Of a DNA stretch of 64,000 nucleotides, positions 1 through 8,569 are shown piece by piece (position 1 is the first letter of the stretch; each line of letters opens with the position of its first letter). The DNA is from Fodinibius saliphilus (lineage in GTDB: Bacteria; Bacteroidota; Rhodothermia; Balneolales; Balneolaceae), in contig NZ_VAWF01000001.1 in assembly GCF_005869845.1 (NCBI RefSeq), forward strand, positions 1,240,001 through 1,304,000. Reading direction: 5' to 3'. Position numbers and translations under genes: made by a program. Under the pieces are notes generated by a model. That model saw only the letters and a program-made list of their open reading frames with translations, made no database searches and was not told the DNA's origin.

Positions 1-162
1 AAACCAGAGCTTCATTTACAAGTAGGACGACCCGCAAAAATAAATGATAAGACTACCGGAGATGAAAGAACACGCCACTTTGAAAACACATTGGATAGCA
101 TCTTAGATGAGTTACATACAACTGCCGGATTTGACGATTCGGAATTCGAACGTTTTGTGTAA
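1..162 (+). CDS. C-terminal end of a protein, possibly a PlsC-type acyltransferase (partial)
   Basis: An open frame runs from the first base to a TAA at 160-162, giving the last 53 residues of a protein whose start lies outside the window. The segment HLQVGRPAKIND resembles the strand after the acyltransferase core in PlsC-like enzymes (an 'xIGxPIxI' pattern), followed by a helix and an acidic tail. It ends 2 bp from the convergent carotenoid hydratase. An acyltransferase would suit the neighbouring carotenoid genes, because salinixanthin-type pigments are acylated glycosides, but the fragment is too short to prove the family. The reading frame is well supported; the product is a weak inference. 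Confidence 0.5.
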   Translation, partial: KPELHLQVGRPAKINDKTTGDERTRHFENTLDSILDELHTTAGFDDSEFERFV

Positions 163-164
163 AA

Positions 165-1247
165 TTACCAAGTCCATTGATATAATCGCTTAGATTGCTG
201 TACCCAGTGGGGTTTCTCAGCTTTATATCGTATCCGCATATCGACAAATGGCCAAAAAAAACGGTTAAAAATACGATCGGGATGAATATACTCACATATT
301 CCCTGCTTCTTTTCCACAATTTCATCTTTAAAACGTAGAAAAGCATCGCTTTGGTACCGTTGGTAAAAGGGGCCATTATCAAGCAATCTGCTATGTTGGA
401 TATGAATTTCTCCTTGATCCGACCGCAACCCAATTTTCCGGGCAGGCTTTAGTCCAAACAAGGTCCACCCCTTGTCAGTTAATAATACTTCATCAAATGT
501 TTCTAGCACCATACCGTTATCCCTGCTAATAAGCCAGGCCCGGTGCTGCTCTTCTTCTTGACGATTCATCACATAGTATACCAAAGTAGCATAATCAAAA
601 TGAATTCGTCCCCAGTACCAATCCACAAACTCATTTCGCATCGGTTCATGCCCAATATTATGATCGTGGTAGCCTCTGCCCTCAAAAGAAATTGGTCGGA
701 GCTCTTCGCCACTGGGTGTTATCTGCATGTTAGCTTTTATGTGAGCTCGTGGTTGAACTAAATTCCAAAGATGTCCTTTTCCAGTATTAGATGTATTCTG
801 GAACAGTTGAGACTTCAAACTGGGGCTCTCAAAATGTATAGTTGCATTAAGCTGATCGCCGCAAGCTAATATTTCAGCAAGCCTTAACTCATATACGAGG
901 GTACTCTCGTGCTCTACCAACTTCATTTGGTGCGAACCTAGCTTCAGGTAAGGTAGATCTTCACTAAAATTACACTCAGCTTCTTCAAACTCTGTGAAAC
1001 TATAATATATTGGCGTACCATTCTCATAGATAGAAATACTGATGGCCGGATGGGCCGAAGGATCTGGCTCTTTACCCTCTTCAATAGCCCGATTATAACG
1101 AGTTGAAAAGGGATTTCCCTCATAAAAAATAATTACAAAACTATATTTCTCATCTTTTGAAAGACCATCAAAATACCACCACTCATAGCCACCCGAAATA
1201 TGAGGAAGGTGCCGTATATCTTCATTGGGATTGGATAATAATCTCAT
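165..1247 (-). CDS. CrtC-type carotenoid 1,2-hydratase
   Basis: This 360-residue protein matches the CrtC (hydroxyneurosporene synthase) family, which adds water across the terminal 1,2 double bond of acyclic carotenoid ends to give a tertiary hydroxyl. Visible signatures are GGYEWWYFDG near residue 19 and GRGYHDHNIGHEP near residue 190, followed by a Trp/Tyr-rich segment (DWYWGR); these belong to the lipocalin-like double domain of the family. There is no signal peptide. It lies head-to-head with a carotenoid-type glycosyltransferase across about 100 bp. A hydroxyl made here would be the natural acceptor for that sugar. The family call is firm; the exact substrate is inferred. Confidence 0.85.
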   Translation of the reverse strand: MRLLSNPNEDIRHLPHISGGYEWWYFDGLSKDEKYSFVIIFYEGNPFSTRYNRAIEEGKEPDPSAHPAISISIYENGTPIYYSFTEFEEAECNFSEDLPYLKLGSHQMKLVEHESTLVYELRLAEILACGDQLNATIHFESPSLKSQLFQNTSNTGKGHLWNLVQPRAHIKANMQITPSGEELRPISFEGRGYHDHNIGHEPMRNEFVDWYWGRIHFDYATLVYYVMNRQEEEQHRAWLISRDNGMVLETFDEVLLTDKGWTLFGLKPARKIGLRSDQGEIHIQHSRLLDNGPFYQRYQSDAFLRFKDEIVEKKQGICEYIHPDRIFNRFFWPFVDMRIRYKAEKPHWVQQSKRLYQWTW

Positions 1248-1346
1248 AAGTCGGCAATTAAATCAATTGAAACGATAGCTGCAACTCTTTGAGTTATAGC
1301 CTACTACAAAGTTTGATCTTTTTCTCTACAATCCTACATTTAAGTA

Positions 1347-2513
1347 ATGATCATAATATTTTACATAGCCTTGGTATATCTGCTTATTACAAGCGGTATA
1401 CTATTTTTGAATCGGATCGATTTTACCCCGCTGCCTCCTGTGCCCCATCATTACTTTGACCGCCAAGCTCCCAAAGTGAGTATTTGTATTCCAGCTCGTA
1501 ATGAAGCCAACTCTATTGAGCGTTGCGTCCGTTCCGCTGTTGACCAGCAATATCCAAATGTTGAAGTTGTTGTCCTGGATGATAACTCCACCGATCAAAC
1601 TCCCGAAATCCTTGCAAAGCTTGTTGATATATTTCCTGATACACTTACCGTCATATCAGGCCAACCCAAGCCAAAAGGATGGTTGGGTAAGTCTTGGGCC
1701 TGCCACCAACTCGCAGAACAGACGACCAGCGAAATAATTACCTTCATTGATGCAGACACCTGGATAGAACCGGAGGCTACAACCAAAATTGTACGAGCAA
1801 TGGGACGAGATATCGTCGACTTTATTACCCTCTGGCCAAAACAACAACTAGGTACCTTTTGGGAGAAAACGGTGATTCCTCTTGTATATTGGGGACTTTT
1901 AACCCTCCTTCCTACCCGCTATGTATACCGTCACCCAAAGTGGCTGCCTGTTTTTCTAAAAGATAAAATAGGGGCCAAATTTGCTGCTGCCTGTGGACAA
2001 TTCATGGCTTTTAAAAGAAACGTATACCAAAAAGTCGGAGGTCATAAATCCGTAAAAAGCAAAGTAGTTGAGGATGTAGAGCTTGCTAAAGAGATAAAGC
2101 GAAATGGGTATGCCATGAAAATGTATCACGGAGCAGATACCATAGGCTGCCGAATGTACCGTTCGGCAGATGAACTATGGCAGGGCTTTCGCAAGAATTT
2201 TTTAGCAGGTTTTGGAAATAATCTCCTCCTTTTTATCGGAATGGCTCTTCTTCAATTTGTAACTTTTATGCTCCCTGTAATTGCATTACCCTTTTTATTT
2301 TTCTTTGGCACATCAAAGCTATTTATTGTTTGTTTAATAGTAGTTGCTCTTATGATTATACAACGATTTATCGTAGATCGCTGGTTTGGTTGGAATCCTC
2401 TTTTTGGATTGCTACATCCCATTGCAGTTGGATGGTTTCAAGCACTGGGTATAAAGGTGCTCGCCGATTACTTAAAAAACAAACCTACTCAATGGAAGGG
2501 ACGTGATCTTTGA
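1347..2513 (+). CDS. Membrane family-2 glycosyltransferase, CruC/CrtQ-like
   Basis: The 388-residue protein has an N-terminal membrane helix (about 2-21), a GT-A glycosyltransferase domain (about 43-270) and two to three hydrophobic segments near 290-370. The GT-A core shows SICIPARNEANSIERC, the DDNSTD nucleotide-sugar segment at 78-83, the metal-binding DAD at 135-137 and a late VVEDVELAKEI acceptor-site motif. This arrangement is that of carotenoid glycosyltransferases (CruC, CrtQ) and related lipid glycosyltransferases. The divergent CrtC-type hydratase supports a carotenoid acceptor. A hopanoid or other lipid acceptor cannot be excluded from sequence alone. Confidence 0.75.
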   Translation: MIIIFYIALVYLLITSGILFLNRIDFTPLPPVPHHYFDRQAPKVSICIPARNEANSIERCVRSAVDQQYPNVEVVVLDDNSTDQTPEILAKLVDIFPDTLTVISGQPKPKGWLGKSWACHQLAEQTTSEIITFIDADTWIEPEATTKIVRAMGRDIVDFITLWPKQQLGTFWEKTVIPLVYWGLLTLLPTRYVYRHPKWLPVFLKDKIGAKFAAACGQFMAFKRNVYQKVGGHKSVKSKVVEDVELAKEIKRNGYAMKMYHGADTIGCRMYRSADELWQGFRKNFLAGFGNNLLLFIGMALLQFVTFMLPVIALPFLFFFGTSKLFIVCLIVVALMIIQRFIVDRWFGWNPLFGLLHPIAVGWFQALGIKVLADYLKNKPTQWKGRDL

Positions 2514-2585
2514 CCTTTGTCTACACCTAAAATTGATACAACTTCCTGTTTATTTTTACCATCAAAGTATCCATATTAGGGATAG

Positions 2586-3509
2586 ATGAAGAAAGCGATA
2601 GACAAATATTTACGCTATTTAAATATCGAGCGAAACGCCTCGTCGCATACCATCACTTCGTATGAAAATGATTTAACCCAATTTCTCAGTTTTTGTAGCG
2701 CTCATTTTGAACTCCCCCCCGAACAGTTAAGACCGGAACAAATTGAAAGAATTACAATACGTTTATGGTTGGGAGAGCTCTCGGAACGAGGCTTGGCAAA
2801 AAGCTCTATTGCACGCAAAGTGGCTGCAATCAGATCATTTTTCAAATACTGCTTTAAACGTGGAATAGTAGTGCAAAATCCGGCTCACCTGCTAGTGGTA
2901 CCCAAAAAAGATACGCCCTTACCTAAAACGGTTAGTCCCGAAGATATTTCTCGAATGATGGAATTGGCTGAAGGCGATTCTCCTCGCTCAACTCAAAACC
3001 GGGCTTTATTGGAACTGCTTTATGGAACTGGACTTCGCCTTAGCGAGTTGATAAATATTGATGTAAAAGATATTAATTTGAAGTTGAACCAACTTAAGGT
3101 TTTGGGCAAGGGCGCCAAACAGCGAATTGTCCCTTTTGGTAAGCAAGCTAAAAAGTGGCTAATAAATCATCTCGATACCAAAGCTGAACTTTATGGTGAA
3201 CGTACCGATGAAGATGCACGGCAGGCAGTATTTATTGCAGCAAGCGGTCAACGGATTTATGCCCGGGCGGTACAACGTATTGTTAAAGATTTTCTACAGC
3301 GGGCTAGTGAAGTAACCCAAAAAAGTCCCCATGTACTGCGCCACAGTTTTGCCACACATCTGCTCGACCAAGGCGCAGATATACGTATTATTAAAGAGCT
3401 ATTAGGACACGCTAATTTAGCAGCAACACAAGTTTACACACATACTTCAGTTGAAAGACTGAAAAACGTTTATAAACAGGCTCATCCGCGAGCCGAAAAT
3501 CAAAGTTAA
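2586..3509 (+). CDS. xerC: Tyrosine recombinase XerC/XerD family
   Basis: A 307-residue site-specific recombinase with an N-terminal SAM-like core-binding domain (about 1-100) and a catalytic domain. All catalytic positions can be read: Arg151 in GTGLRLSEL, Lys175 in the beta-hairpin GKGAKQR, His249 and Arg252 in HVLRH, His275 in LLGHANL and the nucleophile Tyr284 in YTHTS. The length and lack of extra domains match XerC/XerD, which resolve chromosome dimers at dif, rather than phage integrases. No attachment site or mobile-element genes flank it. It is followed after 14 bp by hpf and then hprK, so the three are probably cotranscribed. XerC versus XerD cannot be settled here. Confidence 0.88.
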   Translation: MKKAIDKYLRYLNIERNASSHTITSYENDLTQFLSFCSAHFELPPEQLRPEQIERITIRLWLGELSERGLAKSSIARKVAAIRSFFKYCFKRGIVVQNPAHLLVVPKKDTPLPKTVSPEDISRMMELAEGDSPRSTQNRALLELLYGTGLRLSELINIDVKDINLKLNQLKVLGKGAKQRIVPFGKQAKKWLINHLDTKAELYGERTDEDARQAVFIAASGQRIYARAVQRIVKDFLQRASEVTQKSPHVLRHSFATHLLDQGADIRIIKELLGHANLAATQVYTHTSVERLKNVYKQAHPRAENQS

Positions 3510-3523
3510 TTTAGGAGGTTCTT

Positions 3524-3823
3524 ATGAAAACAACATTCACAGCCAGACATTTTGATCCAAGTGCTGACCTACATGCTTATGCAGAGGATTCTGTACAGAA
3601 ACTGGATCAATTTTATGACCGTATTTTAACCTGCGATATCATCTTGGAACCTGTACCCAGCGATGATAATCCCCAGCAGGCAGAGCTGAATGTTAAAGTG
3701 CCTCAAAAACTATTGAATGCCAAAGAGCAGGCACCATCTTATGAACAGGCGATAAATATGGTCATTGATAATATTTCTCGACAACTTAAAAAGTACAAAC
3801 AAAAAACTTTACACCAACGATAA
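3524..3823 (+). CDS. hpf: Short-form ribosome hibernation promoting factor (HPF/RaiA family)
   Basis: A 99-residue protein of the S30AE/HPF family, which binds the decoding centre of idle 30S subunits and blocks initiation when growth slows. It has the usual basic beta-alpha fold: TFTARHFDPSADLHAYAEDSV at the start and the helix ending LKKYKQKTLHQR, rich in Lys. It lacks the C-terminal dimerisation domain of long HPF, so it is the short form. A strong ribosome site (AGGAGG) ends 8-10 bp before the ATG, which fixes the start. hprK begins 6 bp after its stop. Confidence 0.88.
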   Translation: MKTTFTARHFDPSADLHAYAEDSVQKLDQFYDRILTCDIILEPVPSDDNPQQAELNVKVPQKLLNAKEQAPSYEQAINMVIDNISRQLKKYKQKTLHQR

Positions 3824-3829
3824 TTAGTT

Positions 3830-4858
3830 ATGCCTTTCGGTGATAATGAAACTATTCCAAAAACAGAAAAGATAAGCGTTTCATACCTTATTGAACGGCT
3901 TAGTGAACGTGTTCAGCTAACATTGAACACCTTTGTTGCCGAAAGCGATAATAACCAACGTTTTGTGACCGAGGCGGAACTTCACCGCCCCGGTCTGGCG
4001 TTGGCCGGTTATGTTAAACTATTTACTCATCAACGCATACAGGTTATCGGCAATACGGAAAACCGTTATATCCATAACCTTTCAAAAGAGAAACAGATTG
4101 AAGCATTCAAGAATCTGACCCAATTCGAAATTCCCGTATTATTCCTTACCCACAATAACACCCTCCCCGATTACCTACTCGATATTGCCAAAGAAGCAAA
4201 TATTCCCATCTATGGCACTCCGATAGAAACCACCCGCTTCATGCACATTGTTCGGGATTTTCTGGAAGACCAGTTTGCCCTTCAAACAATGGTGCATGGC
4301 TCAATGGTTGATGTATATGGTATCGGTATTCTTATTGCCGGAAAATCAGGTATTGGCAAAAGTGAAGTTGCCCTTGATTTAGTTGAACGGGGACACCGGC
4401 TGGTAGCAGATGATGTGGTCATTCTCACTAAAAAGAATAATGTTCTCATGACCTCAGCTACAGAAATGAATAAACATTTTATGGAGATTCGAGGGCTGGG
4501 AATCATAGATATTATGTCAATGTTTGGAGTACGAGCAATTCGCTACCAGAAGAGATTGGAAGTAGTACTGGAACTATCGCTATGGGATGAATCAAAAGAT
4601 ATTGAACGAACCGGTTTAAACAGAGATACTGTTTCTATTATGGGCATTGAAATACCAATGATAAATCTGCCTATAACACCGGGTAAAAACATTACGGTTA
4701 TTGCCGAAGTTATTGCTATGAACTACCTATTACGACATTATGGATATGATGCAGCCGAAGCGTTCCAAGATAAAGTCAAAACCCATATCGCAGAAAAAGA
4801 ACACCCAGGTGCTATGCCCAAACGGGCCATAGAATATTTTGAGGGAGATATCGAATAG
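3830..4858 (+). CDS. hprK: HPr kinase/phosphorylase
   Basis: A 342-residue HprK, the enzyme that phosphorylates and dephosphorylates the phosphocarrier HPr (or an Npr-type homologue) on a serine in response to carbon and energy state. The N-terminal domain (about 1-135) is typical. The kinase domain has the P-loop GKSGIGKS at 171-178, VADD at 192-195 and the HprK signature EIRGLGIIDIMSMFGVRAI. It follows hpf by 6 bp. No HPr, enzyme I or EII gene is present in the window, so its partner must be elsewhere. The family is certain; the sugar-regulatory role is inferred from homologues. Confidence 0.92.
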   Translation: MPFGDNETIPKTEKISVSYLIERLSERVQLTLNTFVAESDNNQRFVTEAELHRPGLALAGYVKLFTHQRIQVIGNTENRYIHNLSKEKQIEAFKNLTQFEIPVLFLTHNNTLPDYLLDIAKEANIPIYGTPIETTRFMHIVRDFLEDQFALQTMVHGSMVDVYGIGILIAGKSGIGKSEVALDLVERGHRLVADDVVILTKKNNVLMTSATEMNKHFMEIRGLGIIDIMSMFGVRAIRYQKRLEVVLELSLWDESKDIERTGLNRDTVSIMGIEIPMINLPITPGKNITVIAEVIAMNYLLRHYGYDAAEAFQDKVKTHIAEKEHPGAMPKRAIEYFEGDIE

Positions 4859-4979
4859 TAAACAGTTCAAGTTTTCGAAAATTTATAAAATTTCCGTATC
4901 ATTCATTTCTTCTGTAACAAACGGCTCCTGCTGTTCTCTTGTAACTGTGTCGGGATCAGTTTGAATAAAAATATCATAT

Positions 4980-5954
4980 ATGGCTCTCAATAATTATTAC
5001 TACTACGACGAACAAAATTGCGAATTTGTTCCCGTCGAGTACAATGGCTTAGAACGTATTATATACACAGCATGTGTTTGGATACTTTGTGGAGTGGTAC
5101 TTGCAGGTGTAGGAATCTCTATTCTATCTTTTTCTGTAGGCACACCGGCAGAAATTGCCCTTAAAGCTGAAAACCAAGAATTGATTAATCAGCTCCAAAA
5201 AACCAAAAGTACCATTAAAAACCTTGACCAAGAGGTTGACCAACTTGCACAGGCCGATAATGAAATGTACCGTTCGGTTTTGGGAATGGACAAAATTTCA
5301 TACGACGAACGACAAGCAGGTGCCGGTGGTGCTGATGTTTATTCGGAATTCGATGTATATAGCCAAGAAACAGCTGATATCCTTAAATGGACTGCTGAGA
5401 ACCTGGAAACCCTTGAACGCAGTATCAATATTCAAAAGCTAAGCTTTAATGAGATTAAAAAGCATTACAATAAAAACAAACAAAAACTCAAGCATATACC
5501 CGCTATTAAACCAACAAAAGGGATAGTTTTAAGTGGTTTTGGGATGCGCATGCACCCTATCTTGGGATATCGTACTCCACATGAGGGACTTGATTTCAGA
5601 GCCAGTGTAGGCACCGAAATTGTTGCTACCGGTGATGGAACCGTCAAATATGCTGGTCTTAAAGGGACTTTTGGTCGTCTTATTATCATTGACCATGAGT
5701 TTGGGTATGAAACATACTATGCCCACCTCTCCTCATATGCCAAAGGCATTAAACCCGGAGCCAAAGTAAAGCGCGGCGACCTTATCGGGTTCTCGGGCCA
5801 AACGGGACGTGTTGAAGGCCCACACCTACATTATGAAGTTCATAAAAATGATAAATCAATTGATCCGCTTAGTTATATCTTTGCAGATACTACGCCGGAA
5901 GAATACATGATGTACAAAGATATTGTAGAAAATAACCACAAATCAATGGACTAG
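4980..5954 (+). CDS. Membrane-anchored M23 (LytM-type) metallopeptidase
   Basis: A 324-residue cell-wall peptidase. A short N-terminal cytoplasmic part is followed by one membrane helix (about 29-52), a predicted coiled coil (about 58-100) and a C-terminal M23 domain (about 185-300). All zinc and catalytic signatures are present: GMRMHPILG, HEGLDF and HLHYE, so unlike EnvC/NlpD-type activators it should be an active endopeptidase that cuts peptide cross-bridges in peptidoglycan. It starts about 120 bp after hprK and is followed by a hairpin terminator. A role in cell elongation or division is likely but not shown by context. Confidence 0.88.
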   Translation: MALNNYYYYDEQNCEFVPVEYNGLERIIYTACVWILCGVVLAGVGISILSFSVGTPAEIALKAENQELINQLQKTKSTIKNLDQEVDQLAQADNEMYRSVLGMDKISYDERQAGAGGADVYSEFDVYSQETADILKWTAENLETLERSINIQKLSFNEIKKHYNKNKQKLKHIPAIKPTKGIVLSGFGMRMHPILGYRTPHEGLDFRASVGTEIVATGDGTVKYAGLKGTFGRLIIIDHEFGYETYYAHLSSYAKGIKPGAKVKRGDLIGFSGQTGRVEGPHLHYEVHKNDKSIDPLSYIFADTTPEEYMMYKDIVENNHKSMD

Positions 5955-5979
5955 AATTTAATATTGATCTAAGGTATGA

Positions 5980-6008
5980 AAGGCTGCTCAATAAGGGTAG
6001 CCTTTTTT
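5980..6008 (+). terminator. Rho-independent terminator after the M23 peptidase gene
   Basis: AAGGCT (5980-5985) pairs with AGCCTT (5999-6004) around a 13-base loop, and the right arm runs into six T. It lies 25 bp after the M23 gene stop, so it probably ends that transcript. Confidence 0.7.
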
Positions 6009-6168
6009 GATTAACACCATCTTTAAGTCATATCTTTACGTATCTATGCAAGGGAAAGCTTTCAATAAATTAATACCAACCATGGCTTTTATGGATTATG
6101 TCTCGGCTGATCTACCTCAACAGATCCCCTTCTGAAAATAATTGAACAGTACTTTTGAAATTAAAACA

Positions 6169-6403
6169 ATGAAATTAGTAAAGAAATTGCATAACACTAT
6201 AACTGAGAAGGGAATTATGATTGATATTATTTACTCAAAAGTTCACTGGTCAGTATCATTCAAAAACAGATACTCTTAACGAAGCAGAAGGAATACATAT
6301 TCCTGTCCATTACGACCACCAAGTTAAGAACATATTTGATAAGACCACAGAGTTTTTAGTAATATCAGCTCCTTCAACCCACAGTGATCGTATATCTGTA
6401 TGT
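6169..6403 (+). pseudogene. Remnant of a small cupin-domain gene (frameshifted)
   Basis: Two frames together look like one small cupin. From the ATG at 6169 the first frame gives MKLVKKLHNTITEKGIMID and then stops. A second frame (from about 6221) continues with QYHSKTDTLNEAEGIHIPV, then HQVKNIFDKTTEFLVISAP and a terminal HSDRI. The order 'xxxGIHIP..H..KN......FLVISAP' is that of the second half of single-domain cupins used in sugar or aromatic metabolism. The metal-binding first half is missing or scrambled, so the gene has lost coding capacity. The surrounding 600 bp hold no intact gene. A sequencing error would be the alternative to decay. Confidence 0.5.
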
Positions 6404-6561
6404 TAAACCAGTTGGAGCATTTGGGATTCAAGATGCATATAAGGTTATTAGTGTCGATTTAATTCAACACTCAACATCCAAAGTCAAGCATTTATATTCC
6501 CGTATTACTTAGAAGCTTGACTATCTTACTATTTGATAGTTTAATCACTCATATAACCTTT

Positions 6562-7248
6562 CTATTTCCCTTTTTCCTGCATAAAGCGCTCTTCAAGCTT
6601 TTTAGGTGCTCGTACAGACTTCCGTACCCAATCTAGTTGAAGGTCTAACTTCTCTTCATCCGTTAATGCCCAATCTTGTTTACCTTTTCGAAGCCGACTA
6701 CTAAGATCATATAAACAAAGTGCAGCGCCAACTGAAATATTGAAACTCTCGCTAAAACCATGCATCGGTATTTTTGCATAACCATCAGCTTCATTCATGG
6801 CATAATCTGAAAGCCCGGTAAGTTCTGCACCAAAGAGAAGTGCGGTAGGTTTATCAAGCGATACTTCATCAATAGTAACATCATCATGATGGGGCGTTGT
6901 AGCAATAATTTGATATCCGTGATCTTTTAAAGAACGAAAGCATCGCTCGGTATTATTTACCCCCTCTTTATTATATTGGTAGTGAGAGATCCACTTGTCA
7001 GCACCTATAGTGACTCCCTTATTAGGATCAAAATCATTTTTATTCTCTATAATATGAACATCTTGAACGCCAAAGCCGTCGCAGCTTCGTAATACAGCAC
7101 TGGCATTATGAGGCTGGTATATATCTTCCAAAACTACAGTAAGGTAACGAGTTCGTGAATTTAGTACCTCATTTATCTTTTCCCACCGATTGGCAGTAAT
7201 GAACTCTTTAAGGTAGTTAAGCAATTGTAATTTAAGTGACTTATCCAT
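6562..7248 (-). CDS. trmH: SpoU/TrmH-family RNA 2'-O-methyltransferase
   Basis: A 228-residue SPOUT-class methyltransferase. Family motif 1 appears as NASAVLRSCDGFGV, motif 2 as TALLFGAELTGLS and motif 3 as IPMHGFSESFNISVGAALCLYDL, which forms the trefoil knot that binds S-adenosylmethionine. The basic C-terminal tail (residues about 195-228) is like that of TrmH, which methylates the ribose of G18 in tRNA. Its promoter region is shared with the divergent CBS gene, and a TAnnTTTG element lies 29-36 bp upstream on its own strand. tRNA rather than rRNA as substrate is likely but not certain. Confidence 0.82.
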   Translation of the reverse strand: MDKSLKLQLLNYLKEFITANRWEKINEVLNSRTRYLTVVLEDIYQPHNASAVLRSCDGFGVQDVHIIENKNDFDPNKGVTIGADKWISHYQYNKEGVNNTERCFRSLKDHGYQIIATTPHHDDVTIDEVSLDKPTALLFGAELTGLSDYAMNEADGYAKIPMHGFSESFNISVGAALCLYDLSSRLRKGKQDWALTDEEKLDLQLDWVRKSVRAPKKLEERFMQEKGK

Positions 7249-7276
7249 AAAATTATAAATACAAATGTTTTAGTCC

Positions 7277-7284
7277 CAAAGATA
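7277..7284 (-). promoter_or_regulatory. Candidate -7 promoter element of the trmH-like gene
   Basis: On the minus strand the octamer reads TATCTTTG, a perfect fit to the TAnnTTTG element bound by the primary sigma factor in Bacteroidota-type bacteria. It ends 29 bp upstream of the start codon at 7248. No clear upstream TTG element was found. Confidence 0.4.
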
Positions 7285-7292
7285 TCGTATAC

Positions 7293-7300
7293 TACTTTTG
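7293..7300 (+). promoter_or_regulatory. Candidate -7 promoter element of the CBS-domain gene
   Basis: TACTTTTG fits TAnnTTTG and ends 35 bp before the ATG at 7335. It lies back-to-back with the element for the divergent methyltransferase gene, so both genes could be served from this 86-bp gap. Confidence 0.4.
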
Positions 7301-7334
7301 TTATCTGATCTTTTTAATCAAAGAAGGAGGTCTT

Positions 7335-7778
7335 ATGCTTGTCCGTGACATTTTAAAAAATAAGGGTAGAGAAGTCTATTCGGTAGATCCCAACCAAACC
7401 GTATATGAAGCCATTGCTACAATGGATGAACTTGATATAGGTGCTTTAATTGTTTTAGAGGGTGAATCATTAGAAGGCATTCTCAGTGAACGCGATTACC
7501 GGAGTAAAGTAATTCTTAAAGGAAGAAGTTCCAAGAGTACAAAAGTTCATGAGATTATGAGCTCTAATGTTCACTGTGTAACTCCCTCAGATTCCGTACA
7601 ACGATGTATGGGAATTATGACCGAGAAGAAAATACGCCACCTGCCAGTAATAGAGCAAGATAAAGTAATTGGAGTTGTCTCAATTGGTGATCTGGTCAAG
7701 AGTATTATTTCCAAGCAGAAAAGTGAAATAAGCAACTTGAGGCACTACATCCAAGGCCAAGGCTCCTACCCAGGATAA
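7335..7778 (+). CDS. Two-CBS-domain protein
   Basis: A 147-residue stand-alone protein made of a CBS pair (about 8-65 and 73-130). The repeats are seen as IATMDELDIGALIVLEGESL...GILSERDYR and VQRCMGIMTEKKIRHLPVIE...GVVSIGDLVK. Such pairs bind adenosine nucleotides or S-adenosylmethionine and act as energy-state sensors; no effector domain is attached. A strong AAGGAGG site lies 6-12 bp before the ATG, suggesting good translation. The gene is monocistronic and ends 9 bp from the convergent response regulator. The partner or target is unknown. Confidence 0.85.
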   Translation: MLVRDILKNKGREVYSVDPNQTVYEAIATMDELDIGALIVLEGESLEGILSERDYRSKVILKGRSSKSTKVHEIMSSNVHCVTPSDSVQRCMGIMTEKKIRHLPVIEQDKVIGVVSIGDLVKSIISKQKSEISNLRHYIQGQGSYPG

Positions 7779-7787
7779 CCTAGTTAA

Positions 7788-8465
7788 TTAACTCTCACAA
7801 CGGATAATAAATCCCTTTTTACGGACAGTATCGATATACTCATTCTCTGAATTGCTACGAATTTTCTTTCGTAGATAACTGATATATACATTTATGTAAT
7901 TGGTTTGCGTATCGAAATGGATATCCCAAACATTTTCTGCAATCTCTTCCTGCGTAACAATTTTATTTTTCTTTTTAAGCAGGTATACCAACAGGTTGTA
8001 CTCATTATTTGTAAGATCAACCTTAGTGTTGTTAACAAAAAAGGTACGCTCCAACATATTTACTTTAAGTTCGCCACATTCTAATATACGATCACCATTA
8101 GAATCTGTACTACGACGACTAATAGCTTCAATGCGAGCCATTAACTCTTCGGTATCGAAGGGTTTGGTAATGTAGTCATCAGCTCCTACACGAAGACATT
8201 TAATTTTCACATCTGTCTCTTGTTCAGCGGATAAAATTAGTACGGGGGTAGTAATTTCATCATCCCGCATACTTTTACAAAGATCGAAACCATCCCCATC
8301 GGGTAATCCCAGATCTAAGATAATAATGTCATATGAATCTTCAGATGCATGCTTTTCACCATTAGTAGCAGTTTCTGCTACATCAACGGTGTGATTATTT
8401 TTCTCCAGTACCGCTTTCACCAGTGCACGAACTGAAGGATCGTCCTCGATAACTAATACATTCAT
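7788..8465 (-). CDS. OmpR/PhoB-type response regulator (orphan)
   Basis: A 225-residue two-domain regulator. The receiver (about 1-118) has the acidic pair in IEDDPS, the phosphoacceptor Asp51 in IIILDLGLPDGDG and the conserved Lys in YITKPFD. The C-terminal winged helix (about 128-225) shows LTNNEYNLLVYLLKKK and VYISYLRKKI, the DNA-contacting helix region of the OmpR class. No histidine kinase gene is adjacent, so its partner must be elsewhere. It lies downstream of, and on the same strand as, an esterase gene, with 104 bp between. Target genes cannot be read from this window. Confidence 0.88.
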   Translation of the reverse strand: MNVLVIEDDPSVRALVKAVLEKNNHTVDVAETATNGEKHASEDSYDIIILDLGLPDGDGFDLCKSMRDDEITTPVLILSAEQETDVKIKCLRVGADDYITKPFDTEELMARIEAISRRSTDSNGDRILECGELKVNMLERTFFVNNTKVDLTNNEYNLLVYLLKKKNKIVTQEEIAENVWDIHFDTQTNYINVYISYLRKKIRSNSENEYIDTVRKKGFIIRCES

Positions 8466-8569
8466 AGTAAGAGTATCTTCCTTCCCTGATTTAATCCCGT
8501 TGTTAGAATTAACTGATTATAAACATCTAAGCATAAATATGCTAAGATTTAATATAGAATTTTAAAAAC

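Noticed and set aside
53-433. 126-residue open frame on the minus strand overlapping the end of the hydratase gene
   Set aside because: It lies across two real genes, has no family features and is explained as a shadow frame.
2586-3509. Integrase of an integrative element
   Set aside because: The protein has Xer size and motifs, sits with housekeeping genes, and no att repeats or cargo genes were seen.
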